DNA of 64,000 nucleotides from an uncultured Serinicoccus sp. (GTDB lineage Bacteria > Actinomycetota > Actinomycetes > Actinomycetales > Dermatophilaceae), in assembly GCF_947487915.1 (NCBI RefSeq), contig NZ_CANKYH010000005.1, forward strand, positions 248,001 to 312,000, in the 5' to 3' direction. Positions 40,388 through 47,702 of this stretch are shown piece after piece. Each line of letters begins with the position of its first letter. Within the stretch, counting starts at the first letter, position 1. The notes under the pieces were generated by a model, which saw only the letters and a list, made by a program, of their open reading frames with translations, was not told where the DNA came from and searched no databases. The position numbers and the translations under genes were made by a program.

Positions 40388-42127
40388 ATGAACTCGCTCC
40401 TCCTCGCCCTCATCGGGGTGACCATGATCCTGGCCGGGTACGCGCTCTACTCGCGCTTCCTGGCCACCAAGATCTACGCCCTCGACGACTCCCGGCGGAC
40501 GCCGGCCCACGAGCTCGAGGACGGGGTCGACTACGTCCCCACCAACAAGTACGTCCTGTGGGGTCACCACTTCACCTCCGTCGCGGGTGCGGCGCCGATC
40601 GTCGGCCCGGCCATCGCGGTCATCTGGGGCTGGCTGCCGGCCTTCCTGTGGGTGACCATCGGCACGGTCTTCTTCGCCGGCATGCACGACCTGGGCTCCC
40701 TGTGGGCCTCGGTCCGCAACAAGGGCCAGTCGATGGGGGCGCTGTCGGGCCGCTATATCGGCGCGCGCGGCCGCAACCTCTTCCTCGTCGTCATCTTCCT
40801 GCTGCTCCTCATGGTCAACGCGGCCTTCGCGGTGGTCATCGCCGGCCTGCTCGTCAGCACCCCCACCGCCGTGATCCCCACCTGGGGGGCACTGCTCGTG
40901 GCGCTGCTCGTCGGCCAGGCGATCTACCGGCTGCGCTGGAGCCTGCCGGTGGTCTCGGTCGTCGGCGTCGTCGCGCTCTACACCCTCATCTGGATCGGCG
41001 ACCAGGTGCCGCTCGCCCTGCCGGAGACCGTCGCCGGGCTTCCGGCCAACGCGGTCTGGATCATCCTGCTCTTCGTCTACGCCGGCATCGCCTCGATGCT
41101 GCCGGTCTGGGTGCTGCTGCAGCCGCGCGACTACATCAACGGGCTCCAGCTGTTCATCGCCCTGGGCATCCTCTACGGGTCGGTGCTGCTGGCCCGCCCG
41201 GAGATCGTGGCGCCGGCCGTCAACGGCAACGTCCCCGAGGGCACCCCCTCGATCGTCCCGCTGCTGTTCGTCACCATCGCCTGCGGCGCCATCTCCGGCT
41301 TCCACGGCATGGTCAGCTCCGGCACCAGCTCCAAGCAGCTGGACAAGGAGAGCGACGCCCGGTTCGTCGGCTACTTCGGTGCCGTCGGCGAGGGCCTGCT
41401 GGCCCTGGGTGCGATCATCGCGGCCACCGCCGGCTTCCAGACCCTGGCCGCCTGGGAGGAGGTCTACTCCGCCTTCGGGCAGGGCAGCGTCGGTGCCTTC
41501 GTCTCCGGCGGCGGCGCCATCGTCGAGAGCGGCCTCGGGCTGCCGCAGTCGCTGGCGGCCACCATCCTGGCGACCACCGCGATCCTCTTCGCCGCGACCA
41601 CGATGGACACGGGTGTGCGGCTGCAGCGCTTCGTGGTGCAGGAGATCGGGGAGATCGCCGGGGTCCGGCTCGGCAAGGGTGTCGCCACGGTGGTGGCCGT
41701 CGGCATCGCCCTCGCGCTGACCTTCGGCGCCGGCGTCGACGGCTCGGGCGGCATGCTCATCTGGCCGCTCTTCGGCACCACCAACCAGCTGCTCGCCGCG
41801 CTGACCCTGTCGATCGTGGCGATCATGCTGCTGCGCCGCGGCCGCACCGCCCTGCCCGCGCTCATCCCCCTCGGCTTCGTCGGCGTCATGACCCTCTACG
41901 CCCTGTTCATCCAGCTCGGCACCTTCTGGTCGGAGGGCAACTGGCTGCTGCTCATCCTCGACATCGTCATCCTCGTCGCCTCGCTGTGGGTGATGGTCGA
42001 GGCGCTGGGGGCCATGCGCAAGGCGCGGGACTTCCAGGGCGACGACGACGCCGAGCTCGAGCAGCTGTCCGCCGCCGAGGTCGCCTCCTCGGGCGAGACG
42101 CGTCCGGACCGGTCGGACGAGAGCTGA
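40388..42127 (+). CDS. cstA: Carbon starvation protein A (CstA-type transporter)
   Basis: A 579-residue multi-pass transporter with about fifteen hydrophobic segments. Diagnostic parts are YVLWGHHFTSVAGAAPIVGP, FFAGMHDLGSLWASVRNKG, CGAISGFHGMVSSGTSSKQ and WPLFGTTNQLLAALTL. CstA/BtsT proteins take up peptides or pyruvate with protons. The protein is shorter than E. coli CstA (about 700), as in other short actinobacterial forms. The next gene encodes a small cory-CC-star protein, a common partner. The 135 bases upstream contain TAGATT at 40344-40349 as a possible -10. Confidence 0.95.
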   Translation: MNSLLLALIGVTMILAGYALYSRFLATKIYALDDSRRTPAHELEDGVDYVPTNKYVLWGHHFTSVAGAAPIVGPAIAVIWGWLPAFLWVTIGTVFFAGMHDLGSLWASVRNKGQSMGALSGRYIGARGRNLFLVVIFLLLLMVNAAFAVVIAGLLVSTPTAVIPTWGALLVALLVGQAIYRLRWSLPVVSVVGVVALYTLIWIGDQVPLALPETVAGLPANAVWIILLFVYAGIASMLPVWVLLQPRDYINGLQLFIALGILYGSVLLARPEIVAPAVNGNVPEGTPSIVPLLFVTIACGAISGFHGMVSSGTSSKQLDKESDARFVGYFGAVGEGLLALGAIIAATAGFQTLAAWEEVYSAFGQGSVGAFVSGGGAIVESGLGLPQSLAATILATTAILFAATTMDTGVRLQRFVVQEIGEIAGVRLGKGVATVVAVGIALALTFGAGVDGSGGMLIWPLFGTTNQLLAALTLSIVAIMLLRRGRTALPALIPLGFVGVMTLYALFIQLGTFWSEGNWLLLILDIVILVASLWVMVEALGAMRKARDFQGDDDAELEQLSAAEVASSGETRPDRSDES

Positions 42128-42152
42128 GTCGGCCGGACCGCGCCGACCCTCG

Positions 42153-42196
42153 GTATGCCGTGCCGCACGCACGCGCGGGCGTGCGGCACGGCATAC
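42153..42196 (+). terminator. Perfect 18-bp hairpin between cstA and the CC-star gene
   Basis: GTATGCCGTGCCGCACGC (42153-42170) and its exact complement (42179-42196) flank an 8-base loop, 25 bases after the cstA stop. Its outer bases are two inverted copies of the GGTATGCC element common in this window, and the right arm runs into the TACAGT box (42194-42199) before the next gene. It should limit read-through into the small gene. Confidence 0.75.
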
Positions 42197-42205
42197 AGTG
42201 AGGTG

Positions 42206-42490
42206 ATGAGCGAGCACCCGCGGCACCCGTCGCCGGCACCGCGCCTGCGGGCCGCCGCCGGGGTGCTGCGCGACGTGTTCGCCGGCCCCTACGCGCGCAC
42301 CTTCGCCCGGGCGCGGCAGGACGAGGACGACCTCTTCATGGTCATCGTCATGGCCGAGGCGCTCGGGGTGCCCAACCCGGCGAGCTACTACACCGTGGAG
42401 CTGCTGCCGGTGGTCTACGACCAGGTGCACGACTGGCACCGCCGGATGGGCCTGGACCGCAGCCCGCTGGACCACTTCTCGTGCTGCTGA
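42206..42490 (+). CDS. Cory-CC-star family small protein
   Basis: A 94-residue soluble protein with the family features AAAGVLRDVFAGPYARTFA, MVIVMAEALGVPNPASYYT, ELLPVVYDQVHDWHRRMG and the ending DHFSCC directly before the stop, after which the family is named. A GAGGTG ribosome site precedes the ATG, and TACAGT ends 6 bases before it. The role is unknown; the terminal CC pair could bind a metal, form a disulfide or be modified. It sits between cstA and an ArsA-type ATPase, 4 bases ahead of the latter, so a joint function with the ATPase is likely. Confidence 0.8.
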   Translation: MSEHPRHPSPAPRLRAAAGVLRDVFAGPYARTFARARQDEDDLFMVIVMAEALGVPNPASYYTVELLPVVYDQVHDWHRRMGLDRSPLDHFSCC

Positions 42491-42494
42491 GCGG

Positions 42495-43523
42495 GTGCCG
42501 CGCGTGCTGAGCGGGCTGGCCGACGGGCGCGAGGTCCTCTTCGTCGGCGGCAAGGGCGGGGTCGGCAAGACGGCCGTCGCCTCCGCGCTGGGCCTCGCCC
42601 TCGCCCGCGGCGGGCGCCGGGTGCTCGTCGTCTCGACCGACCCCGCCCACAACCTCGGCCACCTGTGGGGGCGGCCCGTCGGCGACGAGACCGTCGAGCT
42701 CGCCCCGCTGCTGCGCGGGCTGGAGATCGACCCCGCCCGCACCACCGACGAGCACCTGCGGGCTGTGCGCGAGACGATGCACCGCCTCATGCCCGAGCAC
42801 CTGCAGGGGGAGATCAGCCGACACCTCGAGCTGGCCCGCGACGCTCCCGGCACCCACGAGGCCGCCGTGCTCGAGCGGATCGCCGAGGTGCTGGAGCACC
42901 GGCACCCGGACGAGCTCGTCATCTTCGACACCGCACCCTCCGGGCACACCTCCCGGCTCGTCGCGCTGCCCGAGCTCATGCAGGCCTGGACCGAGGGGCT
43001 GCTGCGGCGCCAGGACCGCTCAGCGCGCTTCGGGGCAGCCCTGCGCGGGCTGCAGGGCAGGCCGCGCCAGGACGCCGGGGAGCGGGCGGCGGCCGACATC
43101 CTGGGCAGCTCGCGTGGCCCCGGCGAGACCGCGGCGCCCGACCGGCGCTCGCGCCGCGACACCGAGATCCGCCGCATCCTGGACCGGCGGCAGGCCCGCT
43201 TCGCGCAGCTGCGGTCGGTGCTGCAGGACCCGGCGCGCAGCGCCTTCGTCATCGTGCTCGCCGCCGAGCGCCTCCCCGTCCTGGAGACCGTCGAGCTGCA
43301 CGAGCAGCTCGTCCGTGCCGGCATGGGCGTGGGCGCACTCGTGGTCAACAAGCGCTCGCCCGCCGACGCCGGCGACCTCCTCGCCGCGCGCCGGGAGCTG
43401 GAGGAGGGGTATGTCGCGCAGCTCGCCGACGCCCTCCCGCACCTCCCGGTGACCCAGGTCCCCCTGCTGCCGGACGAGGTCCTCGGCGCGGACGGACTGG
43501 CGCGGCTCGCGGCATACCTCTGA
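42495..43523 (+). CDS. ArsA/GET3-family ATPase
   Basis: A 342-residue ArsA-type ATPase with a deviant Walker A motif FVGGKGGVGKTAVASALG, the switch segment STDPAHNLGHLWG and the second switch IFDTAPSGHTSRLVALPEL. It lacks the Cys cluster of arsenite pumps. The start is the GTG at 42495; another GTG at 42504 is possible. It follows the CC-star gene by 4 bases. No arsB or other arsenic genes are near, so a role in delivering or handling a small protein, perhaps the CC-star partner, is more likely than arsenite efflux. This is inference. Confidence 0.88.
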   Translation: MPRVLSGLADGREVLFVGGKGGVGKTAVASALGLALARGGRRVLVVSTDPAHNLGHLWGRPVGDETVELAPLLRGLEIDPARTTDEHLRAVRETMHRLMPEHLQGEISRHLELARDAPGTHEAAVLERIAEVLEHRHPDELVIFDTAPSGHTSRLVALPELMQAWTEGLLRRQDRSARFGAALRGLQGRPRQDAGERAAADILGSSRGPGETAAPDRRSRRDTEIRRILDRRQARFAQLRSVLQDPARSAFVIVLAAERLPVLETVELHEQLVRAGMGVGALVVNKRSPADAGDLLAARRELEEGYVAQLADALPHLPVTQVPLLPDEVLGADGLARLAAYL

Positions 43524-43595
43524 GGCGCCCGCAGCCTCCGACGTAGGACAGGCCCCCGCCGCGCGCCTGGCTCACGACTCACCCCCGAGGGCTCC

Positions 43596-43685
43596 GACCG
43601 TGGTTCTGCTGCCCCGGCGAGACATCCACGGTCGGCCGCGCCGTCCTGACCGTGCTTCTGCCGCCCCGGCAAGACATCCACGGTC
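43596..43685. repeat. Two 38-bp palindromic repeats, 52 bases apart
   Basis: Copy 1 (43596-43633) starts GACCGTGGTTCTG and ends ATCCACGGTC; copy 2 (43648-43685) is nearly identical (GACCGTGCTTCTG to ATCCACGGTC). Each can fold with GACCGTGG/CCACGGTC arms. They lie between convergent genes. A partial third arm (CCACGGTG) follows near 43700. The general layout resembles the hairpin in the 73-bp repeats near ligB read on the other strand. Confidence 0.7.
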
Positions 43686-43720
43686 GGCAACACCGCGTCC
43701 ACGGTGCCCGGGGACGCGCC

Positions 43721-43754
43721 AGGCCCCCGCCGCGCCGGAGCGCGACGGGGGCCT
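43721..43754. terminator. Bidirectional hairpin terminator
   Basis: AGGCCCCCGCCGCG (43721-43734) pairs with CGCGACGGGGGCCT (43741-43754) with one mismatch and a 6-base loop. It lies 29 bases past the stop of the large protease (minus strand) and after the ArsA gene (plus strand), so it can serve both. Confidence 0.7.
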
Positions 43755-43783
43755 GTCGGTGTCGGTCCGTCAGGTCGGTGACC

Positions 43784-46700
43784 TCACGGGTAGACGACGT
43801 CCTCCAGGGTCTCCTGGACCGAGAGGTTGACCGCGCCGTAGCCACCGACGATGTGGACCACCTGCGCGCGCAGGCTGGTCATCGCATCGACGGTCGGGCT
43901 CGGCAGCATGTCCGGCCGCGTGAGCAGCACGGGCATGGAGCTCATCGCCGCCACCGGGGCCGCCGCGAGGGCGTCCGGGAACTCCGCGCCGGTCGCCAGG
44001 AAGGCGCCCGGGGCCGGAGTCGGGAAGAACTCCGCGGCCACCGCGGCGGCCGTGCCGTAGCGGTTGGTGCCACTCAGCCGGACGACCTCACCGGCGTCGG
44101 CACCGGCAGCGGTCGCCACGTCGTCCGAGACCGCCGCGTCGCCACCGACGACGTAGACCGTCTCCGGCGACAGCCGCTCCAGCTCGTCCGCCGTCGCGCC
44201 CGGCAGCAGGTCCGGACGGGTCAGCAGGACCGCGGAGTCCTCCATCCCGGCCGCCGCGGCCGCCGCGAGGGCGTCCGGGTAGTCCCTGCCGCTGGCGAGG
44301 AAGACGATGTCGGCGTCGTCGGACTGGGCCTGGCTGATGTCGACAGCCGTCTCGTACCGGTTGGCACCCGCGAGCCTCTCGACGTCGGCGTACTCGCCGA
44401 GCGCCGTCACGACGTCGTCGCTCACCGCACCGTCGCCACCGAGGACGACGATGCTGTCCGGGCCGAGCTGCTGCAGCGCCATCCGCGTCGCCGCCGGGAG
44501 CTCGTCCGGCTTGGTCAGCAGCACGGGAGCCTCGTCGGAGCCCGCGAGGGCGCCGCCGGCCAGGGCGTCCGGGAAGGCCCGGCCGCTGGCGACGAAGACG
44601 GTGTCCACGCCCTGGGGGAAGGCCTCGACGGCCAGCTCGGAGGCGGTGGAGTACCGGTCCTGGCCGAGCGTGCGCTCGACCGCCGGGCGGTCCTCGTTGC
44701 CGTAGTCCGAGCCCTCGAAGGCGATCCCGAAGACCGGGCTGTCCCAGGTCTCGGTCTGCGCCTCACGGTCGTCGTTCCACGCCTTCGCCTTGGTGACGAC
44801 GATCTCCATGACGTAGTCGCCGTCCGGGACCCGGACCTTGGCGCCGTTGTCGTCGATCATCATGCCGTCCCACGGGTAGGCGGAGAAGCCGTTGCGGGTG
44901 GCGGAGCGGGCGAGGTAGTCGACCTCGGCGACGGTGCCCAGGGACTCACCCTTGGTGCCGTCCTCCTCGGCCGCGAAGACCTCCCACTCCATCCGGCGGG
45001 CCTGGTGCTCGAAGTGGATGAGGAACTGCGGGGCGTCGTCCTGCTCCATGGAGTAGGTCGTGCCCTCCTCGACCAGGTTGTAGGTGCCGGCCGGGTCGAC
45101 GCACTCGTAGCCCAGCCAGATGCCACAGTCGCCGACCGCGCCCAGGGCCGGCAGCTCGACGGTGACGTTGCCGTCGGCGTCGACCATGTCGGCGAGGACC
45201 TCGGTCTCCTGCAGGTCGGCAGCGTGACCGCCGTAGGCGACCGAGTAGGTGTCGGCCTCCTCGCCCTCACCGGTGGTGAAGGTGACGTAGCCGCCGAAGA
45301 TCGGGTCCATCTCACCGTCGATCGCCGGTGAGGTGATGGTCATCGGGACCTCGACGCTCGCGCCTGCGGGCACGACGACCGTGGGGGCCACCTCGACCGC
45401 GGCCGCGGCCTCCCAGTAGCCGAAGTCGTTGGCGGTGCCGGAGGTGGCGATCGCCGCGACGTGCTCGGTGGAGTAGACCTGCTCGGTGTCGCTGGTGTTG
45501 GTCAGCGTCACCGTCTGGGTGCTGGTCTCGCCGGCGAGCTGCTGGCCCAGCTGGACCAGACCCGGCTCGATCGTCGCCTCGGCGAGGATCGAGTCGTCGA
45601 CCTGGATCATGCCGGCGCCCTGTCGGTGCACCAGCTCCAGGCCGACAGTCGGTGCGAGGTTCAGCGGCAGCTGCATCGAGCTGTTCTGCAGCTTGAGCTT
45701 GACCTCCTCGACGCCCAGGTCCGGGTCGGCCTCGAGCATGAGGGCCGCGGCCCCGGCGACGTGCGGGGACGCCATCGAGGTGCCGGACAGGGTGGCGTAG
45801 GGCTGGATCTCCAGCGGGTAGGTGGCGTAGATCTGACCACCCGGGGCCGACAGGTCCGGCTTGAAGGTGGTGTCGGCCATCGTGCCGATGGAGCTGAACG
45901 AGCTGATGAGACCGCCGGTCGGGTTCGGGACCGAGGTCGAGCCGTCGGTCCAGGTCACGACGTGACCCTCCGTCGCCAGCGCGTCCGCGGCCAGCCGCTC
46001 ACCGTCGGCCTGGGTCACCATGACGACGGGGACCTCGATCGCCGGGTCACCGGCGAGGCTCGGGTTGATGCTGCCACCGGTGTTGTTGTAGAGCATGACG
46101 CCCGCCGCACCGGCCTCCTGCCCGTTGAACGCCTTCTCGTAGAAGCTGCAGGTGCCGCGCTGGATCATCACCCAGTTGCCCTCGATGACGGCCTGCTCCT
46201 CCGCGGTGAAGGGGTCGGTGCCACAGGCCTCCGCCTCGGTCGTCCCGGGCTCGTGCACGGCGACGACGTCGTCCTCGCCCGAGGTCGGCGGGGCCGGGGC
46301 CGGGGACCCGATGGTGTAGGGAACCTCGTTCTCCTCCTCGTCGAAGAAGAAGTTGGCCTCGTAGAACGTGTTGTCCACCGAGCCGACCCCGATGGTGTCC
46401 TCGCCGACGCCGGGGGCGCCGACCGAGTGCAGGCCGTTGGCGCCGGAGTTGCCGATCGAGGCGACCATCACGACACCCTCGCGGGCGAGCGCGTCGGTGG
46501 CCTGCGCGGTCGGGTACTCCTTCCAGGCGGAGAAGGCCGAGCCGATGGACAGGTTGACGACGTCCATCTCGTCGGCCAGCGTCTGCTCCATCGCGTGCAG
46601 CATGATGTCGGCGTCGGTCGAGCCCTCGCAGCCGAAGACGCGGTAGGCGCCCAGCGTCACACCGGGGGCCACGCCGGTGACCTCGCCGTCGGCGCCGGTG

Positions 46701-47467
46701 ATGCCGGCGACGTGGGTGCCGTGGCCCTGGCAGTCGTCGGGGTCCTCGTCCGGGAAGGGCTTGGGCTGGTAGGCGTCGCCCGCCCCCGGGTCGGCGTTGT
46801 AGTCGTCACCGACGAAGTCGTAGCCGAAGGCCACCTTCTCGGTCGGGAACGTCGTGCTGTCGGGGCTGCCGTTGCCGCCGAAGTCCGGGTGGTCGTAGTC
46901 GATGCCGGTGTCGATGATGCCGACCTTGACGCCCGTGCCGTCGTAGCCGAGCTCGCTCTGCACGATGTCGGCACCGGTCATCGAGATGGCGGTGAACAGC
47001 TCGGGGTCGATCTGGGTGCCCTCGGGGCGCTCGGGGGCGTCGATGATGCCGACCGGGAAGATCGCCTCGACCGCGTCCGAGGCGGCCAGCTCGGCCAGCG
47101 AGCTCTCGCTGGCCGTGACCGACAGACCGTTCCAGAGGGTCCCGAACTCCGAGCGCACCTCGAGCTCGACGCCGGAGGCGTCCACGTCGGCGAGGAAGCG
47201 GTCGCGCTGGGACTGGATCGAGGCCAGCGAACCGCCGGCGCTCGTGCTGGGTCCAGCGAGCTGGACGAAGTAGGAGTTGGGCACCAGCTCCGCGCCGGTG
47301 GCCTGGTTGTCCTGGATCTTGCTCTCCGGCGCCGGGGAACCCGGCGCGACGAACGCGTCCTCGTCGGCTGCGGCCGAGAGCGGTGCCAGGACGGCTCCGG
47401 TCAGCGACAGGACGGCGATCGCGGAGAGAGCACGGCGGGGGGATCCCCCTGGCCTAGCACTGCTCAC
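43784..47467 (-). CDS. Secreted subtilisin-like protease with cell-wall-binding repeats
   Basis: A 1227-residue S8 protease. The GTG at 47467 has AAGGAGA upstream and gives a signal peptide ending near SAAA (residue 34). An inhibitor-I9-like propeptide follows, then the catalytic domain with Asp186 (VGIIDTGID), His253 (GHGTHVAG) and Ser565 (GTSMASPHVAG). A PA domain is inserted around residues 400-510. A Fn3-like region comes next. The last 300 residues hold three CW_binding_2 repeats (starting near VERTLGQDRYSTA, VERLAGANRYETA and VVRLSGTNRYGTA). It is exported, cleaves proteins outside the cell and stays wall-bound. It is monocistronic. Confidence 0.92.
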   Translation of the reverse strand: MSSARPGGSPRRALSAIAVLSLTGAVLAPLSAAADEDAFVAPGSPAPESKIQDNQATGAELVPNSYFVQLAGPSTSAGGSLASIQSQRDRFLADVDASGVELEVRSEFGTLWNGLSVTASESSLAELAASDAVEAIFPVGIIDAPERPEGTQIDPELFTAISMTGADIVQSELGYDGTGVKVGIIDTGIDYDHPDFGGNGSPDSTTFPTEKVAFGYDFVGDDYNADPGAGDAYQPKPFPDEDPDDCQGHGTHVAGITGADGEVTGVAPGVTLGAYRVFGCEGSTDADIMLHAMEQTLADEMDVVNLSIGSAFSAWKEYPTAQATDALAREGVVMVASIGNSGANGLHSVGAPGVGEDTIGVGSVDNTFYEANFFFDEEENEVPYTIGSPAPAPPTSGEDDVVAVHEPGTTEAEACGTDPFTAEEQAVIEGNWVMIQRGTCSFYEKAFNGQEAGAAGVMLYNNTGGSINPSLAGDPAIEVPVVMVTQADGERLAADALATEGHVVTWTDGSTSVPNPTGGLISSFSSIGTMADTTFKPDLSAPGGQIYATYPLEIQPYATLSGTSMASPHVAGAAALMLEADPDLGVEEVKLKLQNSSMQLPLNLAPTVGLELVHRQGAGMIQVDDSILAEATIEPGLVQLGQQLAGETSTQTVTLTNTSDTEQVYSTEHVAAIATSGTANDFGYWEAAAAVEVAPTVVVPAGASVEVPMTITSPAIDGEMDPIFGGYVTFTTGEGEEADTYSVAYGGHAADLQETEVLADMVDADGNVTVELPALGAVGDCGIWLGYECVDPAGTYNLVEEGTTYSMEQDDAPQFLIHFEHQARRMEWEVFAAEEDGTKGESLGTVAEVDYLARSATRNGFSAYPWDGMMIDDNGAKVRVPDGDYVMEIVVTKAKAWNDDREAQTETWDSPVFGIAFEGSDYGNEDRPAVERTLGQDRYSTASELAVEAFPQGVDTVFVASGRAFPDALAGGALAGSDEAPVLLTKPDELPAATRMALQQLGPDSIVVLGGDGAVSDDVVTALGEYADVERLAGANRYETAVDISQAQSDDADIVFLASGRDYPDALAAAAAAGMEDSAVLLTRPDLLPGATADELERLSPETVYVVGGDAAVSDDVATAAGADAGEVVRLSGTNRYGTAAAVAAEFFPTPAPGAFLATGAEFPDALAAAPVAAMSSMPVLLTRPDMLPSPTVDAMTSLRAQVVHIVGGYGAVNLSVQETLEDVVYP

Positions 47468-47559
47468 GAATGATCTCCTTCGATGATTCGGCCCCGACAG
47501 GTCGTGCGAGGGCCGTCTTCGACCCTAGGCGCTGAGGGAAGGCATACCAGGGGACCGAC

Positions 47560-47592
47560 GTCACGATCAGGTCACGATCAGGTCACGCCGCA
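47560..47592. promoter_or_regulatory. Three 11-bp direct repeats (GTCACGATCAG), candidate regulator site
   Basis: GTCACGATCAG occurs at 47560-47570 and 47571-47581, followed by the related GTCACGCCGCA at 47582-47592. The period of one helical turn is typical of OmpR/PhoP-type regulators. The site lies between the divergent protease and ABC exporter genes and could control either. Confidence 0.5.
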
Positions 47593-47702
47593 GGCTTACC
47601 CAACCCAACGTCAACAGGGTTTGACCTGCGGGTATGTCCTTTACCTCACCGTTCCGAAGCAGGTCTCAGCCCTCGCCCGGCGAGAGGGTGCACAATCAGG
47701 AG

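Noticed and set aside
42495..43523. Arsenite efflux ATPase
   Set aside because: No arsB, arsD or arsR is nearby and the metal-binding Cys cluster is absent; a protein-handling role fits better.
45461..47473. 670-codon plus-strand frame opposite the subtilase
   Set aside because: Low-complexity Gly/Val/Arg/Asp composition and no motif; the minus-strand protease has a full catalytic triad, signal peptide and ribosome site.
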